Positions 39,991 to 47,448 of a stretch of 64,000 bases of DNA are shown here, in pieces. The stretch comes from JADYZU01 sp964540965. GTDB lineage: Bacteria > Pseudomonadota > Alphaproteobacteria > Rhodobacterales > Rhodobacteraceae. The notes beneath the pieces are model-generated. The model made no database searches. It had not been told where the DNA came from and saw only the letters and a program-made list of their open reading frames with translations. The position numbers were made by a program, and so were the translations under genes. How positions within the stretch are numbered: position 1 is the first letter of the stretch; every line of letters begins with the position of its first letter. The DNA lies in NCBI GenBank assembly GCA_964540965.1, contig CAZIOT010000016.1, positions 36,519 to 100,518 on the forward strand. Direction: 5' to 3'.

Positions 39991-40434
39991 TCATGCTCTG
40001 GCCGGGCGGCGGCGGCGCAGGGCGAATCCGTCCCGCGCATTCAGCGCAAGAAGGGTGATGTTCACCGCCCCTGCCGCCAGTTCCACGGCCTGGACAATCA
40101 TGAAGGCGGTGTCGAATTGCCCGGCGCCGGCGCGCAGCGCCAGAAAGATGGCCGACGGGACCAGCACGAGCAGTCCGTTGGCCGCGATGAACGGCATCCG
40201 CCGCCGTTTGGCCAGCAAGACGCCGGCCCGTGCCCTGGGCGCCATCGCCATGCCAGAGCCGCCGGCGGCCGCCATCAGCACCACCATGACCGGCAGCGCC
40301 CAAAGGATTGCCGTCTTGACCGCGGCAACGGCGGCATGGCTGCCGACCAGCTCGACGATGACGGTTGATGTCCAGAATGTCACGATCAGCGCCAGCGCGC
40401 CGATGCCTGCGACCCGGTGAACGATCTTGTGCAT
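39991..40434 (-). CDS. Four-helix membrane protein, target of the divergent MarR gene
   Basis: 147 residues with hydrophobic helices near 10-32, 37-60, 83-102 and 110-132 and a basic C-terminus. I recognise no named family, though the layout is like small DoxX/DUF-type membrane proteins. ATG at 40434 follows GGAGGTTCCC. It is divergent from a MarR regulator with a double palindrome between them, so it is probably repressed by that regulator. Its end is 6 bases from the RTX gene stop. Confidence 0.75.
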   Translation of the reverse strand: MHKIVHRVAGIGALALIVTFWTSTVIVELVGSHAAVAAVKTAILWALPVMVVLMAAAGGSGMAMAPRARAGVLLAKRRRMPFIAANGLLVLVPSAIFLALRAGAGQFDTAFMIVQAVELAAGAVNITLLALNARDGFALRRRRPARA

Positions 40435-40450
40435 GGGAACCTCCAATTTA

Positions 40451-40485
40451 CATAGCACGCTATGTATCATTGCATAGCGTGCTAT
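40451..40485. promoter_or_regulatory. Double palindromic operator between marR-like gene and membrane gene
   Basis: CATAGCacGCTATG (40451-40464) is a 6+2+6 palindrome and a near copy CATAGCgtGCTAT (40473-40485) lies 22 bases further, centre to centre. The two arms also form a perfect 13-base inverted repeat, ATAGCACGCTATG/CATAGCGTGCTAT. Two helical turns of spacing on one DNA face is the usual geometry for two MarR dimers in a divergent promoter. Confidence 0.8.
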
Positions 40486-40502
40486 TCAAGTTAGAAGGAG
40501 GC

Positions 40503-40937
40503 ATGGCTTTCGATCGCAACCTTTCGGCCGGCTATCTGGTCAATCACGCGGCCCGGCTGTTCGCCCGCGCGCTGGATGCCGGGTTGTCGCCGCTTGGCAT
40601 CAGCACCGGGCCGTTTCCGCTGCTGCTGCACCTGTGGGACCGCGACGGGCTGACCCAGCGCGACCTCGTGAAACTGCTTGGCTATGAACAGCCGACGGTG
40701 GCCGCCACCCTGTCGCGGATGGAGCGTGACGGCCTGATCGAGCGGCGCCCCGATCCACATGACGGGCGGGCGCAACGGATCTGGCTGACGGCAAAGGGGC
40801 GTGCCGCGCTGGATGCAGCCGAAGCCGCCGCCATTCAGGTCAACGCCACCGCCCTCCGCAACCTGTCGGCTGACGAGGAGGCGACATTCATCACGCTTTT
40901 GCATCGGGTGATCGCCGGGCTTGACCCGCGATCCTGA
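40503..40937 (+). CDS. MarR-family transcriptional regulator
   Basis: 144 residues. Winged-helix DNA-binding domain: GLTQRDLVKLLGYEQPTVAATLSRMERDGLIERRPDPHDGRAQRIWLTAKGRAALDAAE, with the wing DPHDGRAQR and flanking dimerisation helices. ATG at 40503 is preceded by AGAAGGAGGC. Autorepression and control of the divergent membrane gene are inferred from the paired palindromes between the two starts. The effector, usually a phenolic or a drug in this family, is unknown. Confidence 0.9.
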   Translation: MAFDRNLSAGYLVNHAARLFARALDAGLSPLGISTGPFPLLLHLWDRDGLTQRDLVKLLGYEQPTVAATLSRMERDGLIERRPDPHDGRAQRIWLTAKGRAALDAAEAAAIQVNATALRNLSADEEATFITLLHRVIAGLDPRS

Positions 40938-41016
40938 CAGGGGGCAGCCTGCGGCCGCGGGAGTCCGGCTTTGTCCACCCGAACGATGGGGAGTCACATC
41001 CGCTCACGCCAAACAG

Positions 41017-41047
41017 AAAGGCGCGGGGGCCGGGCCACCGCGCCTTT
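41017..41047. terminator. Bidirectional terminator between marR-like and DUF882 genes
   Basis: AAAGGCGCGG (41017-41026) and CCGCGCCTTT (41038-41047) form a perfect 10-base stem with an 11-base loop. The A-run on one side and T-run on the other serve both convergent genes. Confidence 0.75.
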
Positions 41048-41071
41048 GGTCATTCCGTGACGGGTGTCGCC

Positions 41072-41641
41072 CTAGCTGCCCCAGGTGCGGACCGATCCGC
41101 AATCCATGTGGACGAAGTTCGACCCCGAATAGCGGCCGACGCCGCCCGCCTGGCACGAGGCCGCGGCGCGGGCGATCTGGTTGACGCTGCGCCCGTCGAT
41201 CCGCAGATCGGCGGCCTGGCCGCGCATGTGCAGTGAATTCGACGCCACGCCCGAAGATTGCGACCGCAGCATCGCGTTCGTCTCGGGCGAACGATAGCCG
41301 GACAGGAGCATGTAGGGCGCGCTCACGTCGAGCAGGCGGTGCGAGGCGGCCATGATGTCCATCGTGCGGGTGTCCATGTTCACGGCCTGGCCGTTGCGCC
41401 AGTCGCGCATGAACAGGCTGACCTCGCGCACCGCCTCGCCGATATACTCGCCCTCGATCCAATAGACGGTTTCAAGGCTTTCGCCGGTGCGGCCGGAATA
41501 CATCTTTAGCTTGCGGATGTCCCCGGCGCCGCGCAGCAGGCCGAAGGCATTGGAATAGGTCGGGGCCGCGGCAACCGTCATGGCGGCGAAAACACCAAGG
41601 AGTCCACGCCGGGAAATCCCGGTTTGTTGCATATGAGTCAT
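41072..41641 (-). CDS. DUF882 murein peptidase-like protein (MepK/YcbK type), Tat-exported
   Basis: 189 residues from ATG 41641. The Tat signal SRRGLLGVFAAMTVAAAP is followed by a DUF882 domain of the peptidase M15 fold: LLSGYRSPETNAML, the zinc-binding SLHMRGQAADLRI (His and Asp) and NFVHMDCG (final His). E. coli MepK (YcbK) of this family cleaves 3-3 cross-links in peptidoglycan. Longer starts at 41701 and 41731 are possible but place the twin arginines unusually far from the N-terminus. It is divergent from an L,D-transpeptidase gene, whose products it could cut. Confidence 0.85.
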   Translation of the reverse strand: MTHMQQTGISRRGLLGVFAAMTVAAAPTYSNAFGLLRGAGDIRKLKMYSGRTGESLETVYWIEGEYIGEAVREVSLFMRDWRNGQAVNMDTRTMDIMAASHRLLDVSAPYMLLSGYRSPETNAMLRSQSSGVASNSLHMRGQAADLRIDGRSVNQIARAAASCQAGGVGRYSGSNFVHMDCGSVRTWGS

Positions 41642-41978
41642 GTCAGCGCCTGTCCCGTCGCCTGCATCGAAGCCCATGTTTTCACGGGCGGAATTGGTCA
41701 TCTCCCCAGATGTGGCGTCACTATGGCACAAACCGATTCCGCGTCCAACCTCTGATTAACCGCAAGGGCGTTGCCAAATCGCAAATCGGCAGGAACTTGC
41801 GCAGATTTCGTGCAGGCGGGGCAGGGCCGGGCGCCGGCCCCTGCGACTCTGTGGCGCGGTTGCACGAATTGTGGCGAAACCGGGGCAGGGGCCGGCCGGG
41901 GCTGGCGCGGCGGCCGGATCGCGGCTAGCCTTTGGCCAAGTCCTTGACCCGTATCGTTTCCTTGCTGCCGGACCTCAC

Positions 41979-43595
41979 ATGACCGTGAACGCTGCCCCCT
42001 CCCGCCTTCGTCGTGGTCTTTACGCCGGGCTTCTTGCCGCGCTGACCCTGCCCATGGCGATGCCCGCCGCCGCACAGTTGACCGCCTTTCGCCAGTCCGT
42101 GGCCGAGGGGGCCGCGACCGACGACGCGCTCGCGGCATTTTATCGCAGCCGCGATTTCGCCGGGCTGTGGACCGGCAGCGATGCCGCTGCCATCGACCGG
42201 CGCAACGCGCTGCTGACGGTGGTGGCGCAGGCCGGTGCCCATGGCCTGCCCGCCGGGCGCTATGACGCCCCGGCGCTGATGGCGCGGATGCAGGCCGCGG
42301 TGACCGCCGCCGACCGCGGCGCGGTCGAGGTCGAATTGTCGCGCCTGTTCCTGCGCTATGCCGCCGACATCGGCACCGGCATCCTGACCCCGTCAGAGGT
42401 GATTTCGCTGAACCACCGCGAGGTCGCCCTGCGCGACCCGCTGGCGCTGCTGAACGGGCTGGCGACCAGCGACCAGCCCCTGACCTATCTGCAGGATCTG
42501 GCGCCGCATTCGCTGGAATACGCCCGCCTGCTGGCCGCCCGCCTGCGGCTTGAGGGCCTGATCGCGACGGGCGGCTGGGGGCCGCAGGTCGCGGCCGGCC
42601 GACTGGAGCCCGGCGACAGCGGCGCCGCCGTCATCGCCCTGCGCGACCGGCTGGTGGCGATGGGGTATCTCGCCCCCTCGGTCACCGCGACCTATGACGA
42701 ATCCATCGCGGAGGCCGTGCGCGCCTTTCAGGCCGGCCATGGCCTGATCCAGGATGGCGTCGCCGGCGAAGGCACCATCGCCGAACTGAACATCCCCGCC
42801 GAACAGCGGCTGCAATCCGTCATCGTCGCGATGGAGCGGGAACGCTGGCTGGGCGACACCCGCGGCGAGCGGCATATCTGGGTCAACCTTGTCGATTTCA
42901 CCGCCAAGATCGTCGATCATGACATCGTGACCTTCCAGACCCGTTCCGTCATCGGCGCCCATTCCGGCGACCGGCAAAGTCCGGAGTTTTCGGACGTGAT
43001 GGAATACATGGTCATCAACCCGAGCTGGTATGTGCCGCGGTCCATCGTGGTGAACGAATACCTGCCGCAGTTGCAGCGCAACGCCGGCGCCGCCGGCCAC
43101 CTGCGCATCACCGACGGCAACGGCCGCGTCATCGACCGCGGCTCGGTCAATTTCGGCGCCTACAACGCCCGCAACTTTCCCTTCGCGATGCACCAGCCGC
43201 CGTCGTCGTCGAATGCGCTCGGGCTGGTCAAGTTCATGTTCCCCAACCCGTGGAACATCTACCTGCACGACACCCCCTCGCAGGACCTGTTCCAGCGCGA
43301 AGTGCGGGCGTTCTCGCATGGCTGCATCCGGCTGGATGATCCCTATGACTTTGCCTATGTGCTGCTGGCGCCGCAGATGGACGACCCCGAGGGCTATTTC
43401 CAGTCCATTGTCCGCAGCGGGGCCGAGACGCGGGTGAACCTCGACCGGGAGGTGCCGGTGCATCTGGATTACCGCACGGCATTTACCAATGTCGACGGAC
43501 GGCTTGAATTCCGCCGCGATGTCTATGGTCGCGACGCCCTCATCTGGGAGGCGCTGGCGGCCGAGGGGGTGGCGGTTCCCGGCGTTCAGGGCTAG
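41979..43595 (+). CDS. L,D-transpeptidase of the YcbB/LdtD type
   Basis: 538 residues. Signal peptide to about residue 33 (LTLPMAMPAAAQ), a scaffold domain, a peptidoglycan-binding helical motif (about 206-270, LEPGDSGAAVIALRDRLVAMGYL and AVRAFQAGHGLIQDGVAG), and a YkuD catalytic domain (about 288-470) with VNPSWYVPRSI and the active-site motif FSHGCIRL (Cys449). It makes 3-3 cross-links in the periplasm. The large insert between domains is typical of YcbB. The divergent neighbour encodes a MepK-type endopeptidase. Confidence 0.93.
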   Translation: MTVNAAPSRLRRGLYAGLLAALTLPMAMPAAAQLTAFRQSVAEGAATDDALAAFYRSRDFAGLWTGSDAAAIDRRNALLTVVAQAGAHGLPAGRYDAPALMARMQAAVTAADRGAVEVELSRLFLRYAADIGTGILTPSEVISLNHREVALRDPLALLNGLATSDQPLTYLQDLAPHSLEYARLLAARLRLEGLIATGGWGPQVAAGRLEPGDSGAAVIALRDRLVAMGYLAPSVTATYDESIAEAVRAFQAGHGLIQDGVAGEGTIAELNIPAEQRLQSVIVAMERERWLGDTRGERHIWVNLVDFTAKIVDHDIVTFQTRSVIGAHSGDRQSPEFSDVMEYMVINPSWYVPRSIVVNEYLPQLQRNAGAAGHLRITDGNGRVIDRGSVNFGAYNARNFPFAMHQPPSSSNALGLVKFMFPNPWNIYLHDTPSQDLFQREVRAFSHGCIRLDDPYDFAYVLLAPQMDDPEGYFQSIVRSGAETRVNLDREVPVHLDYRTAFTNVDGRLEFRRDVYGRDALIWEALAAEGVAVPGVQG

Positions 43596-43623
43596 TCCTT
43601 CGCCGTCCAGGGCGGAGGGGCGC

Positions 43624-44721
43624 ATGGTCTGGCAGGTGTCGGAAATCGCCGCGGCCTTGGGTGCGGTGTTCGAGGGCGACGGCAGCCTGAAAGTGTCGCG
43701 CGCGGCCGAGCCGGCTGCGGCGGGTCCGGGCGATCTGGCGTTGGCCACCGCGCCGGCCTGGGGCGCGGCCCTTACGCAGGGCGGCGCGCTGGCGGCGCTG
43801 GTCTGGCCCGAGGCCGACTGGCGGGCGCTGGGGCTGAAGGCCGCAATCTTTGCGCCGCGCGGCCGGCTGGCGATGGCGCGTCTGACGCAAATGATGGATC
43901 CGGGGCCGGGGCTGGCGCCGGGCCTTTCTCCCAGGGCCGAGATCGCGGCGGATGCCGTTCTGGGCGAAGGCGTTTCGGTCGGCGCCTTTGCCGTCATCGG
44001 CGCCGGCGCGATGATCGGCGCCCGCACGCGGATCGCCGATCATGTCAGCATCGCCCCCGGTGCGCGGATCGGCACCGATGGCCTGATCCTGTCCGGCGTC
44101 CGCATCGGCCCGCGCGTCACCATCGGCGACCGCGTGATCCTGCAGCCCAATGCGGTGATCGGCGGCGACGGCTTTTCCTTCGTCACCGAATCCACGGCCC
44201 ATGTCGAAGTGGCCCGCAAGACCCTGGGCGAGGGCGAATGGGCCGCCAGCGGCGACCCGACCTGGCACCGCATCCATTCGCTGGGCGGCGTAACCCTTGG
44301 CCATGACATCGAAATCGGCGCCAATGCCACCGTCGACGCCGGGACCATCCGCCCGACCGAAATCGGCGACGGCACCAAGATCGACAACCTTTGCCAGATC
44401 GGCCACAACGTGGTGATCGGCCGGCATTGTCTGTTCGCGGCGCAATCCGCCGTCGCCGGATCGACGGTGATCGGCGACCGCGTGGTCGCCGGCGGCAAGT
44501 CCGGCATCGCCGACAACCTGAGGATCGGTGACGACGTGGTGCTGGGGGGCGGCAGCATCGTGTTGTCGAACCTGCCGGCGGGCCGTGTCGTCATGGGGTA
44601 TCCGGCGATGCCGATGGCGGCCCATGTCGACAGCTACAAGGCGCTGCGCCGGTTGCCGCGGCTGCTCAAACGTCTGTCAGGTTCCGACAAAGCGGTTCCC
44701 AATGACGGCCAGACCGACTAG
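43624..44721 (+). CDS. lpxD: UDP-3-O-acylglucosamine N-acyltransferase LpxD
   Basis: 365 residues. An N-terminal uridine-binding domain (1-100) is followed by a left-handed beta-helix of hexapeptide repeats (about 105-320: AEIAADAVLGEGVSVGAFAV, ARIGTDGLILSGVRIG, DNLCQIGHNVVIGRH with the catalytic His) and a C-terminal helix. It adds the N-linked hydroxyacyl chain from ACP in lipid A synthesis. GGCGGAGGGGCGC precedes the ATG. The two downstream genes encode an acyl carrier protein and a ketosynthase, an unusual lpxD neighbourhood compared with the bamA-lpxD-fabZ-lpxA cluster. Confidence 0.95.
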   Translation: MVWQVSEIAAALGAVFEGDGSLKVSRAAEPAAAGPGDLALATAPAWGAALTQGGALAALVWPEADWRALGLKAAIFAPRGRLAMARLTQMMDPGPGLAPGLSPRAEIAADAVLGEGVSVGAFAVIGAGAMIGARTRIADHVSIAPGARIGTDGLILSGVRIGPRVTIGDRVILQPNAVIGGDGFSFVTESTAHVEVARKTLGEGEWAASGDPTWHRIHSLGGVTLGHDIEIGANATVDAGTIRPTEIGDGTKIDNLCQIGHNVVIGRHCLFAAQSAVAGSTVIGDRVVAGGKSGIADNLRIGDDVVLGGGSIVLSNLPAGRVVMGYPAMPMAAHVDSYKALRRLPRLLKRLSGSDKAVPNDGQTD

Positions 44722-44762
44722 AGAACCGCCAGAAACGCGGGGCCAGAAACGCGGGGACGGAC

Positions 44763-45026
44763 ATGAGCGTCAGGGATCAGGTGATCGCCATCATCGCCCA
44801 GCAGGCCGTGCTGGAACCATCGGACGTGACCGATACCTCGACGCTGGCCGACCTTGGCATCGACAGCCTTGGCCTTGTCGAAAGCATCTTCGCGCTGGAA
44901 GAGGCCTTTGACATCACCGTGCCGTTCAACGCCAATGCCCCCGATGCCGGCGATTTCGACATCTCCTCGGTCGCTGCGATCATCGCCGCGGTCGAACGGC
45001 TGATCGCGGAAAAGGCCGGGTCTTGA
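44763..45026 (+). CDS. Acyl carrier protein (secondary type)
   Basis: 87 residues with the phosphopantetheine site DLGIDSLGLVESIFALEEAFDI, Ser35. It differs from housekeeping AcpP in its longer, Asn/Asp-rich loop (FNANAPDAGDFDISSVAA) and in its neighbours. It sits 41 bases after lpxD and overlaps a ketosynthase by 4 bases. This suggests a dedicated carrier for a special acyl chain, perhaps for lipid A or another envelope lipid. It is comparable in setting to AcpXL systems, but the sequence does not prove that. Confidence 0.88.
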   Translation: MSVRDQVIAIIAQQAVLEPSDVTDTSTLADLGIDSLGLVESIFALEEAFDITVPFNANAPDAGDFDISSVAAIIAAVERLIAEKAGS

Positions 45027-46231
45027 GGCGGGTTGCCATCACCGGCGCCGGGACGATCAACGCGCTCGGGCTGGATGTGCCGACGACCATGGCGGCGCTG
45101 GCCGCGGGGCAGTGCGGCATCGGCCCGCTGGATATCCGCGATGTCGACCGGCTGACGGTGCAGATCGGCGCGCAGGTCAGGGGCTATGACGAGGCGGCGC
45201 ATTTCAACCGCCAGCAGGTCGCGCTTTACGACCGTTTCACGCAATTCGCGCTGCTTTCGGCGAAGCAAGCGGTGGCGCAGTCGGGCGTGGTCTTTGGCGA
45301 TGCCCTGTCGCTGCGGTCGGGGGTGATCCTTGGCACCTCGGGCGGCGGCCTGACCACGCAGGACGAAAACTATCGCGTGGTATATGAAGAGGGCAAGAAC
45401 CGCGTCCATCCCTTCATCGTGCCAAAGCTGATGAACAATGCCGCGGCCAGCCATGTCAGCATGGAATACGACCTGCGCGGGCCGTCCTTCACCGTCGCCA
45501 CCGCCTGCGCGAGTTCCAACCACGCGATGGGGCTGGCGTTCCAGATGATCCGTTCCGGCGCCGCCGAGGTGATGCTGACCGGCGGGTCCGAGGCGATGCT
45601 GTGCTTCGGCGGCATCAAGGCATGGGAGGGGCTGCGCGTCATGTCGAGGGATGCCTGCCGCCCCTTCAGCGCCAACCGCAACGGCATGGTGCAGGGCGAG
45701 GGTGCGGCGGTGTTCGTGTTCGAGGACTGGGACCACGCCCGCGCCCGCGGCGCCGACATTCTGGCCGAGGTGGCGGGATTCGCCATGACCTCGGACGCCG
45801 CCGACATCGTGATGCCGCAGGCGGCCGGGGCCGAACGGGCAATTGCCGGCGCCCTGCGCGACGCCGGGCTGAACCCGTCGGACGTCGGCTATATCAACGC
45901 CCACGGGACCGGCACCGCCGCCAATGACAAGACCGAATGCGCCGCCGTCAGCCATGCCTTCGGCGCCGCTGCCGACCGGCTCATGATCTCGTCCACCAAG
46001 TCGATGCACGGCCATCTGATCGGCGGCACCGGTGCCGTCGAACTGCTCGCCTGCCTGATGGCGCTGCGTGACGGGGTGATCGCACCGACCATCGGCTACG
46101 AGGAACCCGATCCCGAATGCGCGCTGGACGTGGTGCCGAATGTGGCGCGGCAGGAAAGGGTCAGCGCGGTGCTGTCCAATGCCTTTGCCTTTGGCGGGCT
46201 GAATGCGGTGCTGGCGCTGAAGGCGGCGTAA
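45023..46231 (+). CDS. Beta-ketoacyl-ACP synthase (FabF-like)
   Basis: 402 residues, thiolase-fold condensing enzyme with the complete Cys-His-His triad: Cys162 in TVATACASSNHAMG, His294 in INAHGTGTAANDKTE and His331 in STKSMHGHLIGGTGA (Lys326). A TTG start overlaps the ACP stop (TTGA), so the pair is made in step. It elongates acyl chains on ACP; association with lpxD and its own ACP suggests a specialised chain. A hairpin terminator follows. Confidence 0.93.
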   Translation: MRRVAITGAGTINALGLDVPTTMAALAAGQCGIGPLDIRDVDRLTVQIGAQVRGYDEAAHFNRQQVALYDRFTQFALLSAKQAVAQSGVVFGDALSLRSGVILGTSGGGLTTQDENYRVVYEEGKNRVHPFIVPKLMNNAAASHVSMEYDLRGPSFTVATACASSNHAMGLAFQMIRSGAAEVMLTGGSEAMLCFGGIKAWEGLRVMSRDACRPFSANRNGMVQGEGAAVFVFEDWDHARARGADILAEVAGFAMTSDAADIVMPQAAGAERAIAGALRDAGLNPSDVGYINAHGTGTAANDKTECAAVSHAFGAAADRLMISSTKSMHGHLIGGTGAVELLACLMALRDGVIAPTIGYEEPDPECALDVVPNVARQERVSAVLSNAFAFGGLNAVLALKAA

Positions 46232-46258
46232 GGCGGACGGTTTCGCCGCCTGCAACCG

Positions 46259-46290
46259 AAAACGCCGCCCCGGGGGGGCGGCGTTCTGGT
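46259..46290. terminator. Bidirectional terminator between ketosynthase and IalB-like genes
   Basis: AACGCCGCCCC (46261-46271) and GGGGCGGCGTT (46275-46285) form an 11-base stem with a 3-base loop, with an A-run before and a T-containing tail after. It separates convergent genes. Confidence 0.75.
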
Positions 46291-46297
46291 CTTTGCC

Positions 46298-47023
46298 TCA
46301 GTTGCCTTCGGCCGGTGCCTCGGTCGCCGGGGCTTCCTCGGCCGGCGCGGCGTCGGGCGTCGCCTCGGGCGCGGTCACCACCGGCTCACCCTCGGCCGGG
46401 GCGCCCGCCTGGTCATAGACCGCGCTGCCGTCAAAGCCGGCGGTAAAGCCGGTCAGCGAAATCGCCAGGTCGAAGGGCTGGTCGGGGGCCGCGGCGGGGA
46501 CGATCCGCAGGCTCGCGGCATTGCCGCGCTTGAAGGCGGCCAGATCATCGGCGGTCAGGCCGATGCGGGCGATGCAGCCGGCGCGGTTGCAGTAGCTGAA
46601 CTGGTATTGCCGCGGCGCGCCGCCATCGACGGCCAGCACCAGCCCCTCGGTCAACAGCGTCTCGAGCGGCGCGACCACGGTCGCCCCGGCCACCGCCTGA
46701 CCCCCCTCGGGCAGCGGAAAGACGCTGAATTCGGCCACCGGGCCATCGGCGCCGTTCAGGAGCTGATACAGCTCGCAGGGATCGGGGCCATCGGGGATCG
46801 CCACGCAGCGCATCGCCCAGTCGCCGAACTCCTCGCGGATGTAGAACTGGCCGGCCTGAAGCGACCCGCCGTCGGTCGCGCCGGGCGAGGTGCCCATGTC
46901 AAGGCCGAGGTCGCCGGTCTGCTCTTCGGCGGCCGGTTCGGTGGTCGTCGCATCCTGCGCGAAAGCCGGGGCGCCAAGCGCGATCAGAGCGGCGGCGGTC
47001 AGCAGGGAAAGGGTAGGGCGCAT
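46298..47023 (-). CDS. Invasion-associated locus B (IalB) family protein
   Basis: 241 residues. Sec signal peptide MRPTLSLLTAAALIALGAPAFA, an acidic linker, then the IalB-like domain: EEFGDWAMRCVAIPDGPDPCELYQLL and QYQFSYCNRAGCIARIGLTADDLAAFKRG, with two cysteine pairs likely forming disulfides. The tail is Ala/Glu/Pro-rich and disordered. IalB was named in Bartonella, but the family is common in free-living alphaproteobacteria, where it is a periplasmic protein without known function; virulence should not be inferred. Confidence 0.85.
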   Translation of the reverse strand: MRPTLSLLTAAALIALGAPAFAQDATTTEPAAEEQTGDLGLDMGTSPGATDGGSLQAGQFYIREEFGDWAMRCVAIPDGPDPCELYQLLNGADGPVAEFSVFPLPEGGQAVAGATVVAPLETLLTEGLVLAVDGGAPRQYQFSYCNRAGCIARIGLTADDLAAFKRGNAASLRIVPAAAPDQPFDLAISLTGFTAGFDGSAVYDQAGAPAEGEPVVTAPEATPDAAPAEEAPATEAPAEGN

Positions 47024-47448
47024 GTCAAAGGTCCGTTGCAGTTTGCACCGGGCCTTATCATGCGCAGGGCGGGCTGTCAGGTCAAAAGGCGGTGCGCGGC
47101 AGCCGCGGCACCACATGAGCTTTCGGTCGCAAGCGCCTGATATGTCAGGAAACAAGAAAAAGGGGCCGAGCGGCGACCCCTTTTTCCTGTTCTCCCTGCC
47201 GGACTTGGCCGACCTAATGCGCGGGACGCTAGTCAAAGCCCCGGCCGGCGTCAACCGCAAAATCGCGGGATCGTGAGCGGCCCGGCGACTGCTTACGGAA
47301 AAAGGGCCGCGCCATGCGGGCGCGGCCAGTTCGACAGGGAGGAAGTCACGTCCGCCGCGGCACCAGGGGCCGCCGCAGCCGTGCAATCACTCTGGCATGG
47401 AAGGGTTAAGAATGTATTTTGGCCGCGCACGGGCAAGAGGACCAAGTG
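47024..47448. other. Intergenic region with two strong hairpins
   Basis: No protein-coding frame is supported between the divergent IalB-like and HerA-like genes. It contains an intrinsic-terminator-like hairpin at 47157-47185 and a GC stem GGCCGCGCC/GGCGCGGCC at about 47305-47327. Promoters for both flanking genes must be here. The first hairpin may end a small RNA on one strand or lie in the IalB leader. Confidence 0.45.
47157..47185. terminator. Symmetrical terminator hairpin in the region upstream of the IalB-like gene
   Basis: AAAAAGGGG (47157-47165) pairs with CCCCTTTTT (47177-47185) around an 11-base, partly pairable loop (CCGAGCGGCGA). It would terminate transcription in both directions, although no annotated gene ends here. 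Confidence 0.6.

Noticed and set aside
46298..47023. Invasion-associated protein as a virulence factor
   Set aside because: The IalB family is widespread in free-living alphaproteobacteria; nothing else in the window suggests pathogenicity.
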